From: Candidatus Heimdallarchaeota archaeon
GTDB taxonomy: Archaea > Asgardarchaeota > Heimdallarchaeia > JABLTI01
Assembly (NCBI GenBank): GCA_030671945.1
Contig: DAOVHJ010000068.1
Coordinates: forward strand, 1-9,772
Direction of reading: 5' to 3'
Length of the DNA: 9,772 nt
In this document: one piece after another, positions 1 through 6,334 of the stretch
Position numbering within the stretch: the stretch's first letter is position 1
How the letters are laid out: each line of letters begins with the position of its first letter
Program-made: the position numbers and the translations under genes
The notes under the pieces: generated by a model
Database searches by the model: none
What the model saw: only the letters and a program-made list of their open reading frames with translations
What the model was told of the DNA's origin: nothing

Positions 1-1326
1 CCGGAAAAAGTCTTTGAAGCCTCAGGTCACTTAGCGAAATTTAATGATCCACTTGTTCAATGCAAGTCTTGTAAGTCTATGTTTAGAGCAGATAAGATAA
101 TCGAGGATAAACTCGAGCAGAATGCAGATGGGTTGTCTCCAGAAGAACTTGATAAAATCATTAGTAAGAACAAGCTCAAGTGTCCAAGTTGTGAGGGAGA
201 ATTCATGAATGCACGAGAGTTTAATTTAATGTTGAAAACAGAGGTGGGTTCTGTGTCTGGAAATGTTGCCTATCTTCGACCGGAAACTGCTCAGAATATT
301 TTCACAAGTTTCAAACGAATTTCTCATGCTATGAGAGCAAAACTACCTTTTGGAGTTGCTCAAGTTGGGAAAGTGTATCGCAATGAAATTTCTCCAAGAC
401 AGTTCATAATACGCGTTAGAGAATTCAAGCAAATGGAATTAGAAGTCTTTTTTGCTGAAGAGCAATTAGATGATCCTCCAAGATTTGAAGAGTTAGCAGA
501 CGAGCTTTTACCAATCCTCACTCGAGAACAACAAGCAAAAGGAATAGAAGAACCAACTTTGATTTCCGCAGCGGATGCAGTGAAGAAGAAAATTCTACCA
601 AATGCTGCTATGGCTTATTATTTAGTAAAAGAAAAAATTCTCTTTGAAGAAGTCGGCGTGAATCCTGAATTGATTCGTTTCAGACATATGTTGCCCAAAG
701 AAACCCCACATTATAGTGGAGGGAACTTTGATCTCGAGGTGAAACTCTCTATTGGGTGGACAGAAGTTGTAGGAAATGCATTCAGACAACAACACGACTT
801 GATAAGTCATGAGAAAGCAAGTAAAACCAAGATGAGTATTCAACATACAGAAGGAAATGTTATTCCGTTTGTTATTGAACCATCCATTGGTGTTGGGAGA
901 ACAATGTACTGTGTTCTTGAAAGTTGCTATCGAGAAACCGATGATAGAGAATGGACTTGGTTCCAATTTCCATCAACAATTGCCCCATATGATGTTCAAG
1001 TAAGTCCATTAATGAAAAAAGATGGGTTAGATGAGAAAGCTCTTGAGATATTCGAAGAACTAAAATCTGAAGGATTGGATACCATATTTGATAATACCGG
1101 GAAAATCGGAAAGAGATACGCTCGATCAGATGAAATCGGAACACCCTATTGCGTAACAATTGATTATGATACCTTACAAGACGATACAGTAACAATTAGA
1201 GACAGAGACACAATGGAACAAATAAGAGTACCTCAAGAAGAACTCTCAGATGCAATTGTATTGCTGCTAACAGGAGAATATGAACTCAAAGAATTAGAAG
1301 ATCTATTAAAAGAAAGTACAGAGTAA
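1..1326 (+). CDS. glyS: Glycyl-tRNA synthetase, archaeal/eukaryotic class II type (5' end missing)
   Basis: Charges tRNA-Gly with glycine in the cytoplasm. The reading frame is open from base 1, so the ATG at 79 is internal; residues before it (VFEASGH, DPLVQC) are already conserved GlyRS sequence. Counting from the window edge, 441 residues are present. A zinc-ribbon-like insertion has paired cysteines at C21/C24 and C61/C64. The class II core follows: YLRPETAQ (91-98), motif 2 with RNE (127-129), and motif 3 EPSIGVGR (293-300) that binds ATP. The C-terminal part from about residue 325 is the anticodon-binding domain (PYDVQVSPL). Archaeal GlyRS is usually about 550-600 residues, so roughly 130 N-terminal residues including motif 1 lie outside the window. 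The gene ends in TAA and converges on rpoP with a 34-bp gap. The family assignment is firm. Confidence 0.97.
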   Translation, partial: PEKVFEASGHLAKFNDPLVQCKSCKSMFRADKIIEDKLEQNADGLSPEELDKIISKNKLKCPSCEGEFMNAREFNLMLKTEVGSVSGNVAYLRPETAQNIFTSFKRISHAMRAKLPFGVAQVGKVYRNEISPRQFIIRVREFKQMELEVFFAEEQLDDPPRFEELADELLPILTREQQAKGIEEPTLISAADAVKKKILPNAAMAYYLVKEKILFEEVGVNPELIRFRHMLPKETPHYSGGNFDLEVKLSIGWTEVVGNAFRQQHDLISHEKASKTKMSIQHTEGNVIPFVIEPSIGVGRTMYCVLESCYRETDDREWTWFQFPSTIAPYDVQVSPLMKKDGLDEKALEIFEELKSEGLDTIFDNTGKIGKRYARSDEIGTPYCVTIDYDTLQDDTVTIRDRDTMEQIRVPQEELSDAIVLLLTGEYELKELEDLLKESTE

Positions 1327-1335
1327 ATCTGTTCT

Positions 1336-1358
1336 TTCAATTTTTTATAAAAATGAAA
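1336..1358. terminator. Probable shared oligo-T terminator between glyS and rpoP
   Basis: The 34-bp gap between the convergent glyS and rpoP genes holds a T6 run on the + strand (1341-1346). On the opposite strand a T5 run reads through 1350-1354. The core (attttttataaaaat) is nearly palindromic. Archaeal RNA polymerase terminates at T-rich tracts without needing a strong hairpin, so this short element could serve both transcripts. This is inferred from position and composition only. Confidence 0.5.
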
Positions 1359-1360
1359 AG

Positions 1361-1507
1361 TTATTTAGCTTTTAATTTCTTAATGATGGGTGGTCTAGTT
1401 TTCAATAGAATTCTGTGACCACAGTCCGGACATTTAGATCCTGGCATTAAGTTTAGCTGTTCAGGAGTTACGACTTTACCACAACGATGACAAACATATT
1501 TGGTCAT
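1361..1507 (-). CDS. rpoP: DNA-directed RNA polymerase subunit Rpo12 (RpoP), 48 aa
   Basis: A small zinc-ribbon subunit of archaeal RNA polymerase, homologous to eukaryotic RPB12/ABC10-alpha. The protein starts MTKYVCHRCGKVV and has two zinc-binding pairs, C6xxC9 and C26xxC29 (CPDCGHRIL). It ends in the family's basic tail (KTRPPIIKKLKAK), where the RILxKxRP motif is diagnostic. The length of 48 residues is normal for the family. The start is fixed by a GAGGAA Shine-Dalgarno on the minus strand (1516-1521), 8 nt before the ATG at 1507. It converges with glyS and diverges from hdrA. The gene is easily missed because of its size. Confidence 0.95.
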   Translation of the reverse strand: MTKYVCHRCGKVVTPEQLNLMPGSKCPDCGHRILLKTRPPIIKKLKAK

Positions 1508-1579
1508 TTTTTTTATTCCTCAATTGAGATTTGTTAGCATTCCTTTTTTAATGTTATTCACAATTTCTGATTTATGATA

Positions 1580-1620
1580 AGCTTTGTTAAAGCTGAATTA
1601 TAGGATTTTAATAAAATTAT
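1580..1620 (-). promoter_or_regulatory. Candidate rpoP promoter with an inverted repeat near the expected start site
   Basis: Read on the minus strand, purine-rich sequence (AAAGGAAA) leads into an AT-only stretch around 1605-1616 (TTTTATTAAAAT). This resembles an archaeal BRE plus TATA element. About 25 bp downstream lies the perfect inverted repeat AGCTTT-GTT-AAAGCT (1580-1594), where transcription would be expected to begin, leaving a leader of roughly 75 nt. The TATA assignment is weak in such AT-rich DNA. The inverted repeat is directly visible, but its role is unknown. Confidence 0.35.
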
Positions 1621-1731
1621 TTCCTTTTTTTTTCTTTATCTATCCACATTTCTCTGTTTATATTTTGATTATAATAAACTAAATAGGAATTTTTTTTAGT
1701 TCATTGACTATATTAATTTATGACAATATAC

Positions 1732-1740
1732 TTTATATAA
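1732..1740 (+). promoter_or_regulatory. TATA box of the hdrA-mvhD-hdrC-hdrB operon
   Basis: TTTATATAA is a near-ideal archaeal TATA box. Transcription would be expected about 25 bp downstream, near 1762-1766, giving a leader of about 40 nt before the hdrA ATG. It is the best match in the gap and is correctly placed for the only + strand operon that follows. Confidence 0.6.
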
Positions 1741-1746
1741 ACAAGT

Positions 1747-1779
1747 CCATAATATATATGGAGATTTCATTAAATGAAA
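1747..1779. repeat. Two adjacent 15-bp inverted repeats in the hdrA promoter (candidate operator)
   Basis: The first palindrome is CCATA-N5-TATGG at 1747-1761. The second is TTTCATT-A-AATGAAA at 1765-1779, perfect over 7+7 arms. Both contain CAT...ATG half-sites, and their CAT elements start 20 bp apart, close to two helical turns. They lie just downstream of the TATA box and over the expected transcription start, where a dimeric repressor would block initiation. The symmetry is seen directly; the operator role is inference, and the AT-richness makes chance symmetry possible. Confidence 0.45.
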
Positions 1780-1803
1780 AATTAAAAAAGCAGGCGTTTT
1801 TTC

Positions 1804-4800
1804 ATGAGTGGAAATAATAGAATAGGTGTGTATATATGTGATTGTGGAACAAACATTGCATCCATAGTCGATAATAATGAGCTAGCTGAATATGCGAAAA
1901 CCCTTTCATTTGTAAAACATGTTGAGATTCAGAAATATACCTGTTCTGAACCTAGTCAACAAAGCATCGAAGATGACATAAAGAACCACAATTTAGACAG
2001 GATAGTAATTGCTGCTTGTAGTCCTAAATTATTTGAAGAGACTTTCAGAAATACTGTGGAAGCTGCAGGACTTAATAGATTCATGATTGAAATGGCAAAC
2101 ATTAGAGAACAAGTAAGTTGGGTTTCCGAAAATCGAGAAAAAGCTACAAAAAAGGCTAAAGATCTTTTAAGAATGGCAATTAAACGAGTAGCTTTGCTAG
2201 AACCTTTAGAGGAAAACATTGATTCAGTTTTTCCAAAAGTATTAGTTGTAGGTGGAGGTATTACAGGTATAAATGCAGCATTAGCTATTGGTGATTCTGG
2301 AATAGAAACAATTCTTGTAGAAAAGGAACCAACTATTGGTGGACGAATGGCTCAGTTGGATAAAGCATTTCCAACATGCACAGCATTTCCAACATGTTTC
2401 GCTGCTTGTTCAACATGCATTTTAACACCAAAAATGGCAATAGTAGGTAATCATCCAAAAATAACTCTGATGACACATTCAGAAATTAAAAGCATCTCTG
2501 GATATGTTGGCAATTTTGAAGTTGAAATTGTGAATCAACCACGTTATGTAGATCTTACTAAATGTAATGCATGTGGTGATTGTGCAGAAGTTTGTCCTTC
2601 GATTATACCAAGTACATTCGATGAAGGTCTTAGAATGCACAAAGCGATACACATACCATTCCCACAAGCTGTGCCACAATGCTATACTATTGACGTAAAG
2701 GGAATACCTCCTTGTAGAGATGGTTGTCCAGCGGATATACATATACAAGGATTCGTTAATCTTGTAGAAAAAGAGAAGTACAAAGAAGCATTGGATTTAA
2801 TCAGAGAAGAGAATCCATTTCCAGCTGTCTGTGGAAGAATTTGTGCAGCGAATTGTGAAGTGGACTGTGGTCGTGGAATAGTAGATGATCCAGTAGCAAT
2901 AAAACCATTAGAAAGATTCGTAACGGATTATGTGTATGAATTAATGAAAGGAAAACCAAAAGTTGATCCAATTCCAAAGAAACACAAAGAAAAAATTGCG
3001 ATTGTAGGTGGAGGTTTAGCTGGTTTAACAGCAGCTTGGGATTTAGCGAGAAGAGGTTATAAGGTTACAATCTTTGAAGGAGAAGAAAAAGCTGGTGGAT
3101 TGTTACAATATTCTATTCCTGATTATCTTTTACCAAAAGAAATTCTTGACTTGGAAATACAAATGATTTTGGATATGGGAGTAGAACTTAAAACAGGAGT
3201 AAAGATTGGACACGACGAACATACAACCATAGATGATTTGACTAAGAAAGGATTGTTGAGAACCAAACGTTTTGATGCTGTTATAATTGCTGCACGATCA
3301 GTTGGTAGAAAGAAACTTGAAATTGAGGGCGAAGAACTTAAGGGAGTACAAAATGGCAATGAATTCTTACAGGCAATTCTAGCAGGTAAAATCAAAACTA
3401 TCAAAGATAAAAATGTGATTGTTGTTGGAGGGAGCGATGAAGCCTTTGATTGTGCTCGTGTAGCAAGACGCTATGGTGCAGAAAATGTTTCAATTTTATG
3501 TATGGAAACCAAAAAAGAATTACAAGCAAATAAAGAAGAAATTGAAGGTGCATTAGAAGAGGGTATTACAATTGATACTCGTCTTGGTGTAAAAAGAATT
3601 CTTGGAAAAAATGGAAAAGCAGATAGGATAGAGACTCTTAATTGTCTCTCTATTTTTGATCAAGAAGGTAATTTTGCCCCAGAATTCAAAGAAGGTACTG
3701 AATCGGTTATAGAGTGTAATAACATCATACTAGCAACAGGACAATATATCGATAGAGAAATATTTCCAATAGATATGGTGAATGAAGAAGGGCAAATGAT
3801 TTCAGATCCAATAACTCTACAGTCAAAACTTCATCCAAATATCTTCTACTGTGGTGAATTTTATTATAAAACACTAACTGTAATAGAATCTATAGCTTCA
3901 GGAAAAAGAGCTGCAGAATCAGTACATAGATTTCTTAGAGAAGAAGATATGTGGGCTGGTAGACAAAAAGTAGAAGCCATCAGGAAAAAATCAAGACTAC
4001 ACAAACCTTGGACTAGATATGAAAATGTTGTAGAAGAAATACCTATTGAAAGAGCAAATAATGTTAATAGGATTCCTTTAACACTAGAACCAAAGGATAA
4101 AAGATTGAAAAATCCAAAAATAGAGGTAATCAAAACATACACAAAAGAAAATGCAAAGAAAGAAGCAAGCAGATGTCTTTATTGTGCGAATTGTGGCATG
4201 TGTGGAGAATGTGTAAAAGTTTGTGATCCCAATGCGATTGATTTAAGTCAAAAAATTACTTCTCAAACAGAAAAAGTTGGAGCAATGATTTTTGCCACTG
4301 GATTCAGACCTTTTGACCCAAGTATCATAGCTAGCTATCATTATAAAGATCCTGAGTATCCAGACATAATTACTGGAATGGATCTTGCACGTATGACTAA
4401 TTTTGCTGGACCAACTAAAGGAAAATTAGAAGTTCCCTCCACTCGTGAGAAACCAAAAACAATTGCTTTTATACTCTGTGTCGGAAGTCGAGATAAGAAT
4501 TACTATGAATACTGCTCACAATACTGTTGTATTGCATCAATCAAGCATGCTTACCTAATGAAGAATAAATATGGTAAAGATATAGAAGTAATACTATTCT
4601 ATAAAGACATCAGAACTTTTGGGAAAGGATATGAAGAGCTCTATAATAAGACTAGATCAATGGGAGTTCAAACCGTCAAAGGTCATCCAAGTGAGATAAC
4701 TAAGGATGTAAATGATCAAATGTATTTTGATGTCTACAATAGCGATCTAGAAAAAACTATTCGTTATCGACCAGATATCGTTGTTTTACAAACAGCAATG

Positions 4801-5298
4801 GAACCTCAAGAAGATGCGAGAGAACAGGCAGAGATTTTCGGTATGGATGTAGACTCTGACGGATTCTTCATTGAGAAACACATAAAATATGGACCAATAG
4901 AGACATCTTCCACTGGAAAATATATTGCTGGAGCTTGTCGGGGACCAATTAATATATCAGATGCAATTGCCCAAGGATTAGCTTCTGCTCTTTTTGCTTC
5001 AAAGTTAATCCATGATAAAAGAATTGTGGGAGACTCAATCATCGCAAATCATAATAGTGATCTATGTGTTGGTTGTGGTGTTTGTGTATCCACCTGTGTT
5101 TTCGGTTCATATTCTCTTAAAGAGAATGAAGATGGGATTCTGAAATCATCACTAAATGAAATCCTTTGTGAAGGATGTGGAGCTTGTGCAGTTGCTTGTC
5201 CATCAAAGGCAATTACAACAAAGCATTATACAGATGAGCAGATTATGACAATGATTGATAGTGCTTTCGAGGATCCATCAACTTCTGACCAAAGTTAA
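1804..5298 (+). CDS. hdrA: Heterodisulfide reductase subunit A with an embedded GltD/NfnB-like NAD(P)H-binding flavoprotein module (1164 aa)
   Basis: Flavin and iron-sulfur electron-bifurcating hub of the cytoplasmic Hdr complex. In order: the HdrA N-terminal domain (VYICDCG, residues 9-15); the FAD-binding fold (VVGGGITG, 148-155); a cysteine-rich loop (C192, C198, C202, C205); and the first ferredoxin motif (C254xxC257xxC260xxxC264). An insert of about 490 residues (about 298-790) resembles GltD/NfnB: C304/C308 and C343/C347/C351/C355, a second FAD fold (VGGGLAG, 401-407), a nucleotide-binding fold (VVGGSDEAFDCAR, from 540) and ILATGQ (642-647). HdrA then resumes with the second cluster motif (CxxCxxCGMCxxCxxxC, 791-807), the ATGF segment, the C892/C904/C908/C909 motif, and a C-terminal ferredoxin with eight cysteines (1088-1132). 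Ordinary HdrA is about 650 residues, so the extra length is the insert. The Shine-Dalgarno before the ATG is weak. The domain calls are strong; use of NAD(P)H is inferred. Confidence 0.94.
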   Translation: MSGNNRIGVYICDCGTNIASIVDNNELAEYAKTLSFVKHVEIQKYTCSEPSQQSIEDDIKNHNLDRIVIAACSPKLFEETFRNTVEAAGLNRFMIEMANIREQVSWVSENREKATKKAKDLLRMAIKRVALLEPLEENIDSVFPKVLVVGGGITGINAALAIGDSGIETILVEKEPTIGGRMAQLDKAFPTCTAFPTCFAACSTCILTPKMAIVGNHPKITLMTHSEIKSISGYVGNFEVEIVNQPRYVDLTKCNACGDCAEVCPSIIPSTFDEGLRMHKAIHIPFPQAVPQCYTIDVKGIPPCRDGCPADIHIQGFVNLVEKEKYKEALDLIREENPFPAVCGRICAANCEVDCGRGIVDDPVAIKPLERFVTDYVYELMKGKPKVDPIPKKHKEKIAIVGGGLAGLTAAWDLARRGYKVTIFEGEEKAGGLLQYSIPDYLLPKEILDLEIQMILDMGVELKTGVKIGHDEHTTIDDLTKKGLLRTKRFDAVIIAARSVGRKKLEIEGEELKGVQNGNEFLQAILAGKIKTIKDKNVIVVGGSDEAFDCARVARRYGAENVSILCMETKKELQANKEEIEGALEEGITIDTRLGVKRILGKNGKADRIETLNCLSIFDQEGNFAPEFKEGTESVIECNNIILATGQYIDREIFPIDMVNEEGQMISDPITLQSKLHPNIFYCGEFYYKTLTVIESIASGKRAAESVHRFLREEDMWAGRQKVEAIRKKSRLHKPWTRYENVVEEIPIERANNVNRIPLTLEPKDKRLKNPKIEVIKTYTKENAKKEASRCLYCANCGMCGECVKVCDPNAIDLSQKITSQTEKVGAMIFATGFRPFDPSIIASYHYKDPEYPDIITGMDLARMTNFAGPTKGKLEVPSTREKPKTIAFILCVGSRDKNYYEYCSQYCCIASIKHAYLMKNKYGKDIEVILFYKDIRTFGKGYEELYNKTRSMGVQTVKGHPSEITKDVNDQMYFDVYNSDLEKTIRYRPDIVVLQTAMEPQEDAREQAEIFGMDVDSDGFFIEKHIKYGPIETSSTGKYIAGACRGPINISDAIAQGLASALFASKLIHDKRIVGDSIIANHNSDLCVGCGVCVSTCVFGSYSLKENEDGILKSSLNEILCEGCGACAVACPSKAITTKHYTDEQIMTMIDSAFEDPSTSDQS
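2365..2400 (+). repeat. 18-bp tandem duplication inside hdrA
   Basis: Two adjacent 18-bp units begin at 2365 and 2383. They share an identical 14-bp start (gcatttccaacatg) and encode AFPTCT then AFPTCF. The duplication doubles a cysteine-containing hexapeptide (C192 and C198) in the loop leading to the CILTPKM motif. As I recall the family, usual HdrA proteins have a single FPT followed closely by CSxCIL. It looks like an in-frame local duplication that adds a potential cluster ligand. Confidence 0.7.
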
Positions 5299-5301
5299 AG
5301 T

Positions 5302-5306
5302 AGGAG
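5302..5306 (+). promoter_or_regulatory. Shine-Dalgarno site that fixes the mvhD start
   Basis: AGGAG lies 6 nt before the ATG at 5313 and just after the hdrA stop. It makes 5313 the natural start of mvhD and places the TAA at 5370 inside the gene rather than upstream of it. Confidence 0.7.
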
Positions 5307-5312
5307 AAGAAA

Positions 5313-5792
5313 ATGTCTAGATCTAAAATTGAAACCAAAACAAATAAAATCGAATTAGAAAAACAAAATTAACTATTCGAACCAAGATTAATTGGCTTTT
5401 GTTGCAATTGGTGCTCTTATGCAGGTGCAGACTTAGCTGGTCTTTACAGAGTAAAATATCCTACAAATGTTAGGATTATTCGTACTATGTGTTCAAGTCG
5501 TGTCGATCCTGAGTTTGTAATTAGTGCCTTTATGACTGGAGTCGATGGTGTGCTTATAGCTGCGTGCCATCCTGGAAACTGCCACTATGTCTCTCAGAAT
5601 TATAAAACAATTAAAAGAGTAGCTCTATTGGAACCACTATTGGAAACTTTTGGAATTAACAAAAAACGTCTTCGTCTGGAATTTATTTCTGCTGGTGAAG
5701 GAAATAAGTTTGCTGAAACAATAGATGATATGGTATCATTGCTAAAGGAGCTTGGTCCAAGTCCTCTATCAAAAAGTAAGGAGGATAAATAA
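5313..5792 (+). CDS. mvhD: MvhD-like hydrogenase iron-sulfur (delta) subunit, interrupted by an in-frame TAA at codon 20
   Basis: MvhD carries a [2Fe-2S] cluster and passes electrons from an input module to HdrA. The frame from ATG 5313 encodes 19 charged residues (MSRSKIETKTNK...), then TAA (5370-5372). It then continues in the same frame with the conserved core: FCCNWCSYAGADL from 5397, MCSSRVD at 5487, AACHPGNCHY, and an ELGPSPL tail. Counting the stop as one residue the protein would be 159 aa, near the family norm of about 140. No ATG, GTG or TTG start lies between the TAA and the CCNWC cysteines. The next ATG (5487) would remove them and give only 101 aa. Either a nonsense mutation, an assembly error or an unusual start is involved. 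hdrA lies 14 nt upstream; the stop at 5790 sits next to the hdrC Shine-Dalgarno. Family identity is firm; intactness is not. Confidence 0.83.
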
Positions 5793-5794
5793 GA

Positions 5795-6334
5795 ATGGAA
5801 ATTGTAGAATTTGATTCAAGGGATAAAATGATTATAGAACAAATCAGAGCAAGATATATAGATTTAACACCTGAAGATTGTTATACTTGTTTAAAATGCA
5901 CAAATGGTTGTCCAGCAACTAAGCTTTATCCAAAATTTGCTCCACATAAATTCATGGTAGCATCTATCTTTGGTTTAGTAGATGATATTCTAGAATCAGG
6001 AATTCTATGGTATTGCTTTCATTGCATTAAATGTGAAACTCGATGTCCTATGAAGACAGCACCTTCACAAATAATTAGTTCTCTAGCAAATATCGCAATA
6101 AGTAGAGGGATTGCACCACCAAAAGCATTTACAGGAATGATTCGAGCAATCAAAGAAAAAGGAGCGATTGCTCAACCAAGAGAAGTTCCGACAACAGATT
6201 TTGATTTTCTAACTCGAGATGATTTAGGTTTACCTCCGAGAGGTATAAAAGATATAGAAAAATTCCAAAAAGCACTGAAGATAATTGGTGCTGATGAAGT
6301 TCTTGCGATTAAACCAAAGGAGGAAGAGAAATGA
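5795..6334 (+). CDS. hdrC: Heterodisulfide reductase subunit C (179 aa)
   Basis: Small iron-sulfur subunit that carries electrons from HdrA to the HdrB active site. Two [4Fe-4S] motifs are visible: C29xxC32xxC35xxxC39P and C74xxC77xxC80xxxC84P. They are separated by a helical segment (HKFMVASIFGLVDDILES), the typical HdrC layout. No membrane segment is visible, which fits the soluble HdrABC type rather than the membrane HdrDE type. The C-terminal 80 or so residues are a charged tail less characteristic of the family. A strong Shine-Dalgarno (AAGGAGG, 5778-5784) lies 10 nt before the ATG and overlaps the end of mvhD. The 3' end overlaps hdrB by 4 nt (ATGA), suggesting translational coupling. 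Confidence 0.95.
   Translation: MEIVEFDSRDKMIIEQIRARYIDLTPEDCYTCLKCTNGCPATKLYPKFAPHKFMVASIFGLVDDILESGILWYCFHCIKCETRCPMKTAPSQIISSLANIAISRGIAPPKAFTGMIRAIKEKGAIAQPREVPTTDFDFLTRDDLGLPPRGIKDIEKFQKALKIIGADEVLAIKPKEEEK

Larger units (their letters stand above)
1508..1803. other. Divergent AT-rich intergenic region between rpoP and hdrA
   Basis: No further gene is visible in these 296 bases. The left half should carry the rpoP promoter (minus strand) and the right half the hdrA operon promoter (plus strand). Visible items are the rpoP Shine-Dalgarno, a 6-3-6 inverted repeat (1580-1594), a T9 tract (1625-1633), the hdrA TATA box (1732-1740) and two adjacent inverted repeats (1747-1779). The T9 tract reads as an A-rich stretch upstream of the rpoP TATA-like element and need not be a terminator. 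Confidence 0.7.

Noticed and set aside
622..1195. Minus-strand ORFs opposite glyS, and similar ones opposite hdrA and the eIF2B-like gene
   Set aside because: They are shadows of strongly conserved genes, with no recognisable protein features or ribosome-binding sites.
1625..1633. T9 tract as a terminator on the + strand
   Set aside because: No + strand transcript is expected to reach it. It lies between divergent promoters and is better read as an A-tract upstream of the rpoP promoter.
2182..2208. Shared nonapeptide KRVALLEPL in HdrA (2182-2208) and MvhD (5613-5639)
   Set aside because: The codons differ at several places and each stretch fits its own family's helix. A similar LLEPL segment is common in HdrA, so recent exchange between the genes is not supported.
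5370..5372. Stop-codon recoding (selenocysteine or pyrrolysine) in mvhD
   Set aside because: Selenocysteine uses TGA and pyrrolysine TAG. The codon here is TAA, which ends several other genes in the window.
5487..5792. 101-aa protein starting at ATG 5487 as the real mvhD product
   Set aside because: This would lack the FCCNWC cysteine motif, which is encoded in the same frame just upstream, so it cannot be the normal start.
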